45,468 bases of DNA from Dehalococcoidia bacterium (GTDB taxonomy: Bacteria > Chloroflexota > Dehalococcoidia > GIF9 > AB-539-J10), in contig JAUWHP010000022.1 in assembly GCA_030605765.1 (NCBI GenBank), forward strand, positions 1-45,468, in the 5' to 3' direction. Below the pieces are notes generated by a model that was not told the origin of the DNA, ran no database searches, and saw nothing but the letters and a program-made list of their open reading frames with translations. Within the stretch, counting starts at the first letter, position 1. Each line of letters begins with the position of its first letter. The translations under genes and the position numbers were made by a program. Positions 16,995 to 25,296 of this stretch are shown piece after piece.

Positions 16995-18114
16995 ATCAGC
17001 ACAAAAACTTGCCAACTTACGTAGACCGCACAAGAATTTTATAAATCTCATGCCTTTACAAACAGGTGGCATCCTCACTGACACTGCTAAAGAGGCTTTG
17101 ATAGAGTTTGGGGATGGATATTCCGTGTGCGATTTCTGCCTTGGCAGCGTGTGTGATATAACAAAACCTCCTGTCCGTGAGTTCGTACATGAGCTCTTGC
17201 CTGAATTCCTGAGCTGCGAGGTTGCTACGCTGACCTATGGGGCGAGAGATGGCATATTTATGGTGATGCATTCTCTAACCCAGCCAGGTGATTCAATTAT
17301 TGTTGATGAGAATAGGCATTACACTACGATTGTCGCCGCTGAAAGGGTAGGGTTGAACGTGACAGAGGTGCCTCACTCTGGCTATCCCGAATTCAGGATT
17401 GACGTTAACGACTATATGCCACTCATAGAGAAGCATAACCCTAAACTAATTTTACTAACATACCCCGATGGCAATCATGGAAATCTCACTGATGCTGTAA
17501 GGCTAGGAGAAATTGCCCAGGAAAGTGATATCCCTTATGTGCTTAATGGAGCATATGCAGTGGGCAGAATGCCTGTAAAGATGAACGATTTAGGAGCTGA
17601 TTTCATTATTGGTAGTGGCCATAAAAGCATGGCTTCTGCCGGACCTTGTGGAGTATTGGGAATGAAAAAGAAATGGGAAGAAATCGTATTGAGAAAATCT
17701 AAGGCATATAGCAACAAAGAGATTGAGCTTCTTGGCTGCACTTTGAGAGGTGTTCCACTAATTACACTCATGGCTTCCTTTCCTCACGTAAAGGAAAGGA
17801 TTAACCACTGGGATAAGCAAGTAGTAAAAGCACAGTGGTTCTCCAGTGAGCTGCAGAAATTGGGATTTAAGCAATTGGGAGAAACACCACATAGACACGA
17901 TTTACTGCACTTTGAAACACCCACGCTTTACGATATTTCCAAGCATGTTCGAGAAAGAGGATATTTCCTTTATGAAGAACTTAAAGACAGAGGCATTTGG
18001 GGACCACAACCGGGTATGACAAAAGCATTTAAGGTTTCCACCTTTGCCGCTGACAAAGAACAGCTAGGCTTTGTCGTAGATTCCTTTAAGGCTATCCTAA
18101 GCAAGTATGGTTGA
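16987..18114 (+). CDS. pscS: Sep-tRNA:Cys-tRNA synthase (SepCysS)
   Basis: A 375-residue PLP enzyme that converts O-phosphoseryl-tRNA-Cys to Cys-tRNA-Cys. The start is NLMPLQTGGILT (about 20-31). Cys48 and Cys51 in the SVCDFCLGSVCD block and Cys251 in LLGCTLRGVP match the three cysteines needed for sulfur transfer in this family; a fourth, Cys56, lies nearby. Lys213 in GSGHKSMASAGPCGVLG is the PLP lysine. GTG 16987 overlaps the last 8 bases of sepS, so the two are translationally coupled and probably form the transsulfursome-like pair. There is no fused or adjacent SepCysE-like scaffold. Length is typical. The sulfur donor is not encoded nearby. Confidence 0.95.
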   Translation: MNKSAQKLANLRRPHKNFINLMPLQTGGILTDTAKEALIEFGDGYSVCDFCLGSVCDITKPPVREFVHELLPEFLSCEVATLTYGARDGIFMVMHSLTQPGDSIIVDENRHYTTIVAAERVGLNVTEVPHSGYPEFRIDVNDYMPLIEKHNPKLILLTYPDGNHGNLTDAVRLGEIAQESDIPYVLNGAYAVGRMPVKMNDLGADFIIGSGHKSMASAGPCGVLGMKKKWEEIVLRKSKAYSNKEIELLGCTLRGVPLITLMASFPHVKERINHWDKQVVKAQWFSSELQKLGFKQLGETPHRHDLLHFETPTLYDISKHVRERGYFLYEELKDRGIWGPQPGMTKAFKVSTFAADKEQLGFVVDSFKAILSKYG

Positions 18115-18177
18115 TATAAGATAATTGTAAGGATTTAGATATTGTGGGTAGATTGAGCGAGCAAGAAATAGAATTGA

Positions 18178-18858
18178 TTAACCTATTTTCATTCCAACTC
18201 GTTGTGCAGTAAAGGCTTCGCATTTTTGCCTGTGAGCTTCTTTCAATCGTTGGAAGCAAGATTGAGATGGAGCTGAGGTAATATCGCCCGTGCTCATAAG
18301 TACGGCATCTTCGCCGTTGTCTGAATAATATTTAGGATGAGTGCTCATTATGCGAAACCCATATTTCTTATAAAGTGCCTGTGCTATCTCATTAGAAACA
18401 CGCACTTCTAGAGTTATCACATTGGCATTTAGCTGGCTAGCCAGCTCAATAGTTGAAATGAGCAGTCCTTCGCCTATTCCCATTCGACGATAGTTATTTC
18501 TTACAGCAATAGCGATAATATGCACCTCATTCAACATAGCCCACAAACCGGCAAAGCCGATGATGTATTCTTTGGTACGGAGGCCGCTTTGTTCTTTCCC
18601 TGCTGGTATTGCCCGGCGATAATCAAAAAGGCGATTGAGCCAGGATGTTTCTCTGGAGTCTTCCCGGGCCAATTTGGCTCCAAATCCACTCCTGATACAG
18701 GCTACTATGTAATGAGCTGATGAATTGTGAATTTCTTGCTTGTAAGAAGTGTGAGAGTGAAACAGCCATTCGCCAGGAAAAGCCTCGTGGTCAATCTCGG
18801 TTACTTGAGGAATATCCCCATCAATTATAGGGCGAATACGATAAGTTGGTTTTTGCAT
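18178..18858 (-). CDS. GNAT N-acetyltransferase, RimI-like
   Basis: A 226-residue acetyltransferase. The N-terminal YRIRPIIDGDIPQVTEIDHEAFP block and the acetyl-CoA loop region with AIAVRNNYRRMGIGEGLL, then ANVITLEVRVSNEIAQALYKKYGF, are typical of RimI, which acetylates ribosomal protein bS18. It is longer than E. coli RimI, mainly through a 40-residue charged insertion (about residues 55-95) and a C-terminal tail. It is convergent with pscS and divergent from pyrD. The substrate is inferred from the family. Confidence 0.8.
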   Translation of the reverse strand: MQKPTYRIRPIIDGDIPQVTEIDHEAFPGEWLFHSHTSYKQEIHNSSAHYIVACIRSGFGAKLAREDSRETSWLNRLFDYRRAIPAGKEQSGLRTKEYIIGFAGLWAMLNEVHIIAIAVRNNYRRMGIGEGLLISTIELASQLNANVITLEVRVSNEIAQALYKKYGFRIMSTHPKYYSDNGEDAVLMSTGDITSAPSQSCFQRLKEAHRQKCEAFTAQRVGMKIG

Positions 18859-18913
18859 TAGTTAAATTTTATCATAGCTAGTGTTATAAGGCATATCGCC
18901 TCGGAAGTTACCC

Positions 18914-18922
18914 TGCTATAAT
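18914..18922 (+). promoter_or_regulatory. Extended -10 promoter for pyrD
   Basis: TGC followed by a perfect TATAAT (18917-18922), with the ATG of pyrD 8 bases later and no Shine-Dalgarno. The transcript is predicted to begin at or next to the start codon. No clear -35 is visible, as expected for extended -10 promoters. Confidence 0.55.
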
Positions 18923-18930
18923 TAAATTAT

Positions 18931-19869
18931 ATGAGAAGTAACTCGCTAGACCTGCGTATTCAGTTGGCTCCGCATCACCCTAGAGGGTTGATGCTGGATA
19001 ATCCGGTGATGATTGCTTCTGGCACTTTTGGCTATGGCATAGAGTACAGCGAGCTTATTGACATACAGAAACTAGGAGCGATTGTTTGTAAAGGCACTAC
19101 CCTGATGCCGCGAAAAGGCAATTCTCAACCGCGATTGGTGGAAACAGAGAGTGGCCTGCTTAACTCTGTAGGTTTGGAAAACATAGGAGTTGATGCCGTG
19201 GTCAAGGATAAAGCACCCGTATGGGCAAACTGGCGGGTTCCGGTTATTGTTAACATTGCTGGAGAAACAATCGGTGAATATATTAGTGTGGCGGCCAAGT
19301 TGGAAGGCACTCCCGGGGTAAGTGGCATTGAATTAAACATTAGCTGCCCCAATATTTCGACTGGTGGAATTGAGTTTGGAGTAATTCCAAAACTTGCCGC
19401 TGAAGCAACTGCGGCGGTTAAAGCCGCAACGAATCTACCAGTTATTGTCAAACTAAGCCCAAATGTAACTGATATTAGGGAAATTGCTGTAGCAGTGGAA
19501 GGAGCTGGGGCTGATGCCATAGCTTTAATCAATACGCTGAAAGGGATGGCAATTGACATAAAGAGAGGAAAGCCCCGTTTAGGAAATACCACCGGTGGGC
19601 TTTCTGGCCCCGCTATCAAACCTGTCGCACTTTATATGGTATATGAGGTAGCTAAGGTTGTACATATTCCAGTCATAGGTTGTGGTGGCATATGTTGTGC
19701 TGAGGATGCTTTGGAGTTCATCATGTCCGGGGCTAGCGCAGTCCAGGTTGGCACTGCCAACCTGGCTAACCCCCATGTTGCCCTTGATGTACTGGAAGAG
19801 ATAAAACATTTCATGAGGGATAGAGGAATTCGAAAACTAACTGACCTGATTGGCATTGCCCGAGCTTGA
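18931..19869 (+). CDS. pyrD: Dihydroorotate dehydrogenase (class 1B-type)
   Basis: A 312-residue FMN TIM-barrel enzyme that oxidises dihydroorotate to orotate in pyrimidine synthesis. Visible are NPVMIASGTFGYG, GAIVCKGTT, NSVGLENIGVDAV, the catalytic Cys in GIELNISCPNISTGG, the KLSPNVTDIREIA block and the late FMN phosphate site IIGCGGICCAEDALEFIMSGASAVQVGTA (spread over the last 90 residues). Cytosolic class 1B enzymes normally pair with a PyrK electron-transfer subunit, but no pyrK is adjacent. The message is probably leaderless. Confidence 0.93.
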   Translation: MRSNSLDLRIQLAPHHPRGLMLDNPVMIASGTFGYGIEYSELIDIQKLGAIVCKGTTLMPRKGNSQPRLVETESGLLNSVGLENIGVDAVVKDKAPVWANWRVPVIVNIAGETIGEYISVAAKLEGTPGVSGIELNISCPNISTGGIEFGVIPKLAAEATAAVKAATNLPVIVKLSPNVTDIREIAVAVEGAGADAIALINTLKGMAIDIKRGKPRLGNTTGGLSGPAIKPVALYMVYEVAKVVHIPVIGCGGICCAEDALEFIMSGASAVQVGTANLANPHVALDVLEEIKHFMRDRGIRKLTDLIGIARA

Positions 19870-20016
19870 TTTCCGTTAGCTCTTTGTTTAATCCCGCATG
19901 AGCTTTTGTCCAGCGATAAAAATCTCTTTTAATCCTATAGAGTATTCAGTAATGACACTCTCTTCTCTTCCGTGATTGATTATTGTTTTTACCTGTGTTA
20001 GCACAGCTATAAAGAA

Positions 20017-20058
20017 AACTGAGGGAGACAAGAACCACATTATCTGGCTCCCTCAGTT
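20017..20058 (-). terminator. Rho-independent terminator for the slipin/NfeD operon
   Basis: AACTGAGGGAG (20017-20027) pairs perfectly with CTCCCTCAGTT (20048-20058), with a 20-base loop. On the minus strand it is followed by TTCTTT. It lies about 20 bases beyond the stop of the slipin gene. Confidence 0.75.
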
Positions 20059-20078
20059 GTTATGGAAGCTTGCGATGC

Positions 20079-20855
20079 TTATTTTTTCTCAGGGTTAGCT
20101 TTGGTCAAAAATCCACTTAGCAGGTCTATGGGTAAGGGGAAAAGTATAATGTTGCTTCTATCGGTAGCAATATTACTTAATGTTTGCAGATAACGAAGCT
20201 GTAGGGCTGCAGGCTCAGTGGAAATAACGTGGGCTGCTTTAGCTAATTTCTCTGATGCCTGGTACTCACCTTCAGCGTGAACAACCTTGGCTCGCCTTTC
20301 TCTTTCGGCTTCAGCTTGGGCTGCCATGGCTCGCTGCATCCCCTCAGGCAATTCTACTTCCTTAGTCTCTACCATGCTTACTTTTATACCCCAGGGGTCT
20401 GTTCCTTCATCGACGATTCTCTGTATCTTTTCATTAAGTCTATCTCGATGAGCCAGTAATTCGTCTAGTTCGGATTGCCCCACAACGTTTCGTAAGGTAG
20501 TTTGTGCCAGTAAGTGGGTTGCCTTGATGTAGTCATGCACCTTAAGAATAGCGTTTGCGGCATCAACCACTCGAAAGTAAACCACGGCGTCAACACTAAC
20601 GGTAACATTGTCCGAAGTCATACAATCTTGCCGCGGAACATCCATGGTAAGCACACGGAGGTCCACCCTCTTCATGCGTTCCACAAAAGGTATCAGGAAG
20701 ACAAGCCCTGGCCCTCTGAGGCCGACGAATCTACCCAGGCGGAAAACAGCTCCCCGTACATATTCTTGGACCACTTTGATAGAATTTGATAGCAGTATTA
20801 TCACCGCCATGGCGATAACAAGATAAACCATCCAATTCATTGCCATGTTATTCAT
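20079..20855 (-). CDS. Slipin (stomatin/prohibitin-like SPFH protein)
   Basis: A 258-residue membrane-associated SPFH/band 7 protein. It has an N-terminal membrane anchor (about residues 5-22), then the SPFH domain beginning VQEYVRGAVFRLGRF, with LRVLTMDVPRQDCMTSDNVTVSVDAVVYFRV and LLAQTTLRNVVGQSELDELLAHRD, followed by a coiled-coil with AQAEAERERRAKVVHAEGEYQA (spread over 30 residues). It is the classic partner of NfeD. The ATG overlaps the 3' end of the short NfeD gene by 8 bases. It probably forms oligomeric membrane microdomains and serves as a substrate or scaffold for the NfeD protease. Confidence 0.92.
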   Translation of the reverse strand: MNNMAMNWMVYLVIAMAVIILLSNSIKVVQEYVRGAVFRLGRFVGLRGPGLVFLIPFVERMKRVDLRVLTMDVPRQDCMTSDNVTVSVDAVVYFRVVDAANAILKVHDYIKATHLLAQTTLRNVVGQSELDELLAHRDRLNEKIQRIVDEGTDPWGIKVSMVETKEVELPEGMQRAMAAQAEAERERRAKVVHAEGEYQASEKLAKAAHVISTEPAALQLRYLQTLSNIATDRSNIILFPLPIDLLSGFLTKANPEKK

Positions 20856-21168
20856 TCTCCTTTTCTCTAGATTTTTTTGTCACCAGTAATTCCAGGCCTT
20901 CTACTTTAGTTATGGTCACCTCCTCATTAGCCTTTATTTTACTACCTTCGGCCAGGGCTTTCCAGAGTTCGCCCTCGGCCAGAACTGTGCCTTTAGGATT
21001 AAGAATCGTTTGTGTTATAGCTACTTTTCCCACCATATCCTCCTTGCCAGTAGCAAGTTTTCGCTTTTGACTTTTGACGATAGCGTAAATGACAAAAATG
21101 CTAAAGGCGATGGCAAAAATTATAGCTATGATAATAGGCCCCGTTATTTCCACAGGTGTTATTTCCAT
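20848..21168 (-). CDS. Short NfeD-like protein (membrane helix plus OB fold)
   Basis: A 106-residue protein with one N-terminal membrane helix (about 8-30) and an NfeD C-terminal OB-fold domain, including GKEDMVGKVAITQT and GTVLAEGELWKALAEG. It lacks the protease domain. It is clearly similar to the last 100 residues of the adjacent full-length NfeD, in the helix, the loop and the OB fold, which indicates an ancient tandem duplication of that end. It sits between full-length NfeD and slipin with 10-base spacing and an 8-base overlap. Confidence 0.85.
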   Translation of the reverse strand: MEITPVEITGPIIIAIIFAIAFSIFVIYAIVKSQKRKLATGKEDMVGKVAITQTILNPKGTVLAEGELWKALAEGSKIKANEEVTITKVEGLELLVTKKSREKENE

Positions 21169-21178
21169 GGATCGCGAG

Positions 21179-22504
21179 TTACCTCCTTTCTAAGTCTCCA
21201 GATTTCCTTGTCACCCATAATTTCAAGGTTTCTACTTTGCTTATTACCACCTCCTCCCCAGGTGCTATTTTATCGCTTTCAGTTATGGCTGTCCATAGCT
21301 CACCTTCAGCTTGAACTGTGCCTGTGGGGTCAAGGGGTGTTTTTGCTATGGCTGTTTTTCCTAGCATTCCCTCAGCACCGGTGGCTTTGCGCCGCCTCTG
21401 GCCTCTAATAATAGCGCCAATGACAAAAATAGAAAAGGCAGCGGTAGCCGTCGTTACCCCGGCTATCAGCCCGCGGTTTACCTCTACTCCTGGACTATGG
21501 CTGAACAAGATCAGCGAGCCCATAACAAGCGAAACTACACCACCAGTCGTTAATAGCCCAAAGCTAGCGGTGAAATACTCAGCTAGAAAAAGTCCAATGG
21601 CAAGCAAAATAAGTGCTAAGCCTCCCCAATAAGCATTGAGCACTCCTAGCGAGTAAAATGCCAGAAACAAACTGATGCCACCGATTACCCCGGGGAAAAC
21701 CATTCCGGCGTTAGAGATTTCCGTGATTAATCCTATAGAGGCCAGGGTAAACAGGATATAGGCAACGTTTGGGTTACTGATAGTTTGCAGAAATTCCTCA
21801 ATGGTATTCATTTCATTCCTGGCTGTTGCATAACCTGTGGTGTTAATAGTAATTTCCTCACCACTGGCTAAAACAACTTCCCTGCCATTGATTTGTGAAA
21901 TAAGGTCTTCCAAGTTATCAGCTCGTAGGTCAATAAGGTTGCATTCCAGTGCATCGACATCGGTGAAGGATTTGCTTTCCGTTACTGCTAATTCTGCCTC
22001 CTCCATGTTGCGGCCACGTTCCTGGGCAATGGTTTTCATCCACTTAGCTGAAAATTCAACTATTTTTTTCATTTGATCTTCAGGTATTTCCTCTCCTCCA
22101 GCGCTAACAGGGTGTGCAGCACCAATGGTGGAGCCTGGTGTCATAGCTGCAATATTGGCAGATAGAGTAATAAAGGTGCCTGCCGAAGCAGCCCAAGCAC
22201 CTTTAGGCGAAACATAAACTACGATGGGAACATCAGCATTCATAATTGTAGTGACTATTCTTTCGGTTGAGTCGAGAAGCCCTCCTGGCGTGTGTAGTTC
22301 AATAATACAGACATCGGCATTCTCATCTTCAGCCTGGCTGATGCCTCGATCGATGTAGTCAGCCACCACCGGAACAATAGTGCCTTCTATATGAAGGACT
22401 GCAATCCTTGAACTGGAAGCACTAATTATGCTGCTTCCCAGGCCGCCTATTAGCGGAATTATACACAGAGCAAGGAAGAAGATACTAAATCTGATTTTGC
22501 GCAT
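21179..22504 (-). CDS. Full-length NfeD: ClpP-like membrane serine protease with OB fold
   Basis: A 441-residue membrane protease. A signal peptide or anchor occupies about residues 5-28. The ClpP/crotonase-like protease domain (about 30-230) shows the HTPGGLLDST block, catalytic Ser in GAWAASAGTFITLSA, and a candidate catalytic Lys in the helix around QMKKIVEFSAKWMK. Four or five membrane helices follow (about 245-350), and an OB-fold domain closes the protein (GTVQAEGELWTA). This is the NfeD1b-type architecture, thought to cleave slipin-family partners. It heads a three-gene operon with the short NfeD and slipin, and is divergent from hisZ. Confidence 0.92.
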   Translation of the reverse strand: MRKIRFSIFFLALCIIPLIGGLGSSIISASSSRIAVLHIEGTIVPVVADYIDRGISQAEDENADVCIIELHTPGGLLDSTERIVTTIMNADVPIVVYVSPKGAWAASAGTFITLSANIAAMTPGSTIGAAHPVSAGGEEIPEDQMKKIVEFSAKWMKTIAQERGRNMEEAELAVTESKSFTDVDALECNLIDLRADNLEDLISQINGREVVLASGEEITINTTGYATARNEMNTIEEFLQTISNPNVAYILFTLASIGLITEISNAGMVFPGVIGGISLFLAFYSLGVLNAYWGGLALILLAIGLFLAEYFTASFGLLTTGGVVSLVMGSLILFSHSPGVEVNRGLIAGVTTATAAFSIFVIGAIIRGQRRRKATGAEGMLGKTAIAKTPLDPTGTVQAEGELWTAITESDKIAPGEEVVISKVETLKLWVTRKSGDLERR

Positions 22505-22561
22505 TTACCCTTTAACCTGAGATTAATTATAACCTAAGCAACCAAAAGCAACAAACTGTCA

Positions 22562-22590
22562 TTGAAGGGAGAAGTGGCTTGGTGTAGAAT
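22562..22590 (+). promoter_or_regulatory. Predicted promoter for the his operon
   Basis: TTGAAG (22562-22567), a 17-base spacer and TAGAAT (22585-22590), 25 bases before the hisZ ATG. The -10 lies in the centre of an inverted repeat that is listed separately. Confidence 0.5.
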
Positions 22591-22600
22591 AAAGCCACTT
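22572..22600 (+). promoter_or_regulatory. Inverted repeat spanning the his promoter -10
   Basis: AAGTGGCTT (22572-22580) and AAGCCACTT (22592-22600) are perfect 9-base inverted arms with an 11-base spacer. The spacer holds the TAGAAT -10 box, so a dimeric regulator bound here would block transcription. As RNA, only the right arm would be in the transcript, so an operator is more likely than an attenuator. The regulator is unknown. Confidence 0.45.
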
Positions 22601-22615
22601 ATTTCAGATTGAAGA

Positions 22616-23857
22616 ATGGAAAGCCAAAGATGTAAGGGGATGCGTGATTTGCTTCGCAAGGATATGGCGTGTTTCCGCCATATTGAGGATGCCTTTCGAA
22701 CTTGCTGCACGAGGTGGGGATATCAAGAGGTAAGGACACCCACGTTAGAATACCTTCACTTGTTTACTGCCACGGGAACGCTTACTCCAAGCAAGCTAAA
22801 CAAGACATATTCCTTTCTTGATTGGGATGGTTGGAGTGGCGAAAGAGTAGTATTGCGACCAGATGGCACCATTCCTGTGGCCAGGCTTTACATTAATAAT
22901 CTAAGCGAATACGAAATAGCTAAACTTTTCTATGTGACCAATATTTTCGCCTTTGAGGAGACGGGCCGTGAAAATAGAGAAAGGTGGCAATGTGGCGCTG
23001 AATTTCTGGGTGGTGTTGGGTTGACGGCGGATGTGGAAATAATTTCCCTGGCCAAAGAGGTTGTGTGTAAACTTGGACTTAACAACATTAGGTTGCAGTT
23101 ATCTCATGCTGGCTTGATGAAAGCGTTAATTAAGGAACTCAATCTTAGCCACGGTGAAGAAGCCAAAATAACAGACCGTGTTTTGGATGGAGACTGGCAA
23201 GCATTGATGGAGGCAAAAACAACTAAACCTGAGTTGAACAGGCTTTTATCTCCACTTTTGAACCTAAAGGGGAAATCAAGCGACTTCCTGCAGAATATAA
23301 AAGCCTTATGTCAGCAGGTTTCATCGGACCTCAAATCTTCCATGGAGGATTTTATAAACATAACCACGTTGCTAGATAGTCTGAGCTGTAATTACGAAAT
23401 TGATATCATGGCGATACGAGGTTTTGAGTATTACACTGGAGTTTGCTTCCAATTATTGGCCGATGGAAAGAAAATAGGTGGTGGGGGAAGATATGATAAC
23501 CTTATTCCACTTATGGGTGGGGGGAATGTCCCTGCTTGCGGGTTTGCTCTTTACGTTGACCCTATAATGGGATTGCTCCCGTTGGAAAATAAGAAGAGAA
23601 ATGCATGCGGAATTCTGATTAGGGCTGAGGAGCCTGCCCTAGAGGTAGCAAAAACGTGCTTCACCTTGGCCCAATCACTTCGTGAGACGGGGCACACAGT
23701 GGAAGTTAGTTTCTCAGAGCAGAAGCCAGATAACTATCGTTGGGTTATCTCAATTTCGCGGACTGAGCCAGATCAATTTACCATTATTGACTGCAAACAA
23801 CAACGGCAGTGGAATGTAGCTTCCGTGGCAGAAATTCTTGATATACTAGCTAAGTAG
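22616..23857 (+). CDS. hisZ: ATP phosphoribosyltransferase regulatory subunit (HisZ)
   Basis: A 413-residue histidyl-tRNA-synthetase paralogue that lacks aminoacylation function and supports short-form HisG. Class II core blocks are recognisable: KGMRDLL at the start, EVRTPTLEYLHLF, VVLRPDGTIPVARL, and EIDIMAIRGFEYYTGVCFQLL with GGGGRYDNLIPLMGG. The C-terminal domain (about 325-413) is short. Its position as first gene before hisG, and its divergence from HisS, support HisZ. It ends at TAG, 8 bases before the GTG of hisG. Confidence 0.9.
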   Translation: MESQRCKGMRDLLRKDMACFRHIEDAFRTCCTRWGYQEVRTPTLEYLHLFTATGTLTPSKLNKTYSFLDWDGWSGERVVLRPDGTIPVARLYINNLSEYEIAKLFYVTNIFAFEETGRENRERWQCGAEFLGGVGLTADVEIISLAKEVVCKLGLNNIRLQLSHAGLMKALIKELNLSHGEEAKITDRVLDGDWQALMEAKTTKPELNRLLSPLLNLKGKSSDFLQNIKALCQQVSSDLKSSMEDFINITTLLDSLSCNYEIDIMAIRGFEYYTGVCFQLLADGKKIGGGGRYDNLIPLMGGGNVPACGFALYVDPIMGLLPLENKKRNACGILIRAEEPALEVAKTCFTLAQSLRETGHTVEVSFSEQKPDNYRWVISISRTEPDQFTIIDCKQQRQWNVASVAEILDILAK

Positions 23858-23865
23858 AGTTACCA

Positions 23866-25296
23866 GTGAAAGACCAGTCAGAGTATATTAGACTCGCTTT
23901 GCCTAAAGGTAGGCTCTTGTCGCCCACGGCTAACTTGCTTAAAGAGATAACTTTAAATTTTAGAGGTTACAGCGATAACACGAGGCGGTATCGCCTTCGA
24001 GCAGCAGGATTCTCTCATCTCTTAGCCAAGATATTTCGGGAGAAAGATATCCCTATTCAGGTAGCTATAGGCAATTATGATTTAGGTATATGTGGCTTGG
24101 ATTGGGTTGAGGAACTTTTAGCGAGGTATCCATCGAGTGCCTTGGTAAAAATATCAAGCCTGAATTACGGCGAAGGCGGTATATATGTGGTGGCCAGCCA
24201 TCAAACGGGAATATCTAACATTGATGAATTATCAGCCAGGCAGAGTAATTGGCGGGTAGCAAGCGAGTACCCTAATTTGGCTCAGGGTTTTGCCTTAAAT
24301 CTTAGAATGAAAGCGTTCAAGATTTTCCCAGTATGGGGGGCTGCTGAAGTTTATCCACCAGAGGATGCTAACCTAGCGATATTATGGGCGAAGGATGAAA
24401 GCGAGATAGAGACGCAAGGCTTGATTCCCTTAATTAAGTTGCTCTCAGTCAATGCCTCTCTAATTGCCAACAGAGAAAGCTTGGAGAAGCGGGACATGAA
24501 TCAGATATTGAAATGCTTTAGCCCTAAATTGGTTTCCAAACCGCGGGCAAATACTACTGTTATTGTGGGGTTGGGGCGAAGTAATCACGTTACTTTTTGT
24601 CCGCCAGAAAAAGCTAGGAGAATTAAGCTAGCTTTACCTGATGGCCATCAGCAACTACCTGCTGCGCAGTTTTTAAAACAAGTTGGGCTTGACATTTATG
24701 GGTATACTACGGGAGCATTAAATCGCCGCCCCTCTACCGATTTAGACTGGCTCGGTATTAAAGTGATTAGGCCGCAAGATATGCCTCTGCAAGTGGCTAA
24801 TGGCAATTTTGATCTGGCTATAACTGGCAGTGATTGGTTGCTAGAGCATTTGTATCGTTTTCCCTCAAGCCCTGTGATGAAATTGCTTGACCTTGGCTTT
24901 GGTAAAGTCAAGATTGTGGCAGCGGTGAGCAAAGATATGCCCATAACCAATGTTGATGACTTAAGCTCGTTTATTCAAAGTGGTAAAATTGCTCTCTTAA
25001 GAGTAGCTTCAGAGTACATAAATATCGCTGATAAATATCTTCGAGATAACTACATCAATCCCTATAAATTGATTCCAACATGGGGAGCAAGTGAAGCTTT
25101 CTTGCCCGAAGATGCCGATTTGCTCATTGACAATATCCAAACCGGGAAAACTTTGGCACAGCATGACCTAAAAGTCATCGATGTACTTTTTGAATCCACG
25201 GCTTGCTTAATTGGAAGCAAAGATAATGTCAGCCCTCCTGATAAAAAAGAGAAAACCGAATTTCTTATTCAGGCATTGCGGCGAGGGCTATTATGA
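23866..25296 (+). CDS. hisG: ATP phosphoribosyltransferase with two fused HisG domains
   Basis: The protein has 476 residues, about twice a short-form HisG. Residues about 8-230 form one HisG domain and about 252-470 a second. Paired landmarks are LALPKGRL (10-17) and LALPDGHQ (255-262), GNYDLGICGLDW (69-80) and GNFDLAITGSDW (312-323), and RVASEYPN (130-137) and RVASEYIN (379-386). The first copy keeps the KGRL entry but has lost the PRPP loop (AILWAKDES in its place). The second keeps the PRPP loop DNIQTGKTL (422-430) but has lost KGRL. The two halves may therefore form one composite site. HisG condenses ATP with PRPP, the first step of histidine synthesis, and HisZ is encoded just upstream. 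Confidence 0.9.
   Translation: MKDQSEYIRLALPKGRLLSPTANLLKEITLNFRGYSDNTRRYRLRAAGFSHLLAKIFREKDIPIQVAIGNYDLGICGLDWVEELLARYPSSALVKISSLNYGEGGIYVVASHQTGISNIDELSARQSNWRVASEYPNLAQGFALNLRMKAFKIFPVWGAAEVYPPEDANLAILWAKDESEIETQGLIPLIKLLSVNASLIANRESLEKRDMNQILKCFSPKLVSKPRANTTVIVGLGRSNHVTFCPPEKARRIKLALPDGHQQLPAAQFLKQVGLDIYGYTTGALNRRPSTDLDWLGIKVIRPQDMPLQVANGNFDLAITGSDWLLEHLYRFPSSPVMKLLDLGFGKVKIVAAVSKDMPITNVDDLSSFIQSGKIALLRVASEYINIADKYLRDNYINPYKLIPTWGASEAFLPEDADLLIDNIQTGKTLAQHDLKVIDVLFESTACLIGSKDNVSPPDKKEKTEFLIQALRRGLL

Noticed and set aside
22616-23857. The first his gene as histidyl-tRNA synthetase.
   Set aside because: The C-terminal domain is short, the core motifs are diverged, and it sits directly before hisG, which fits HisZ.
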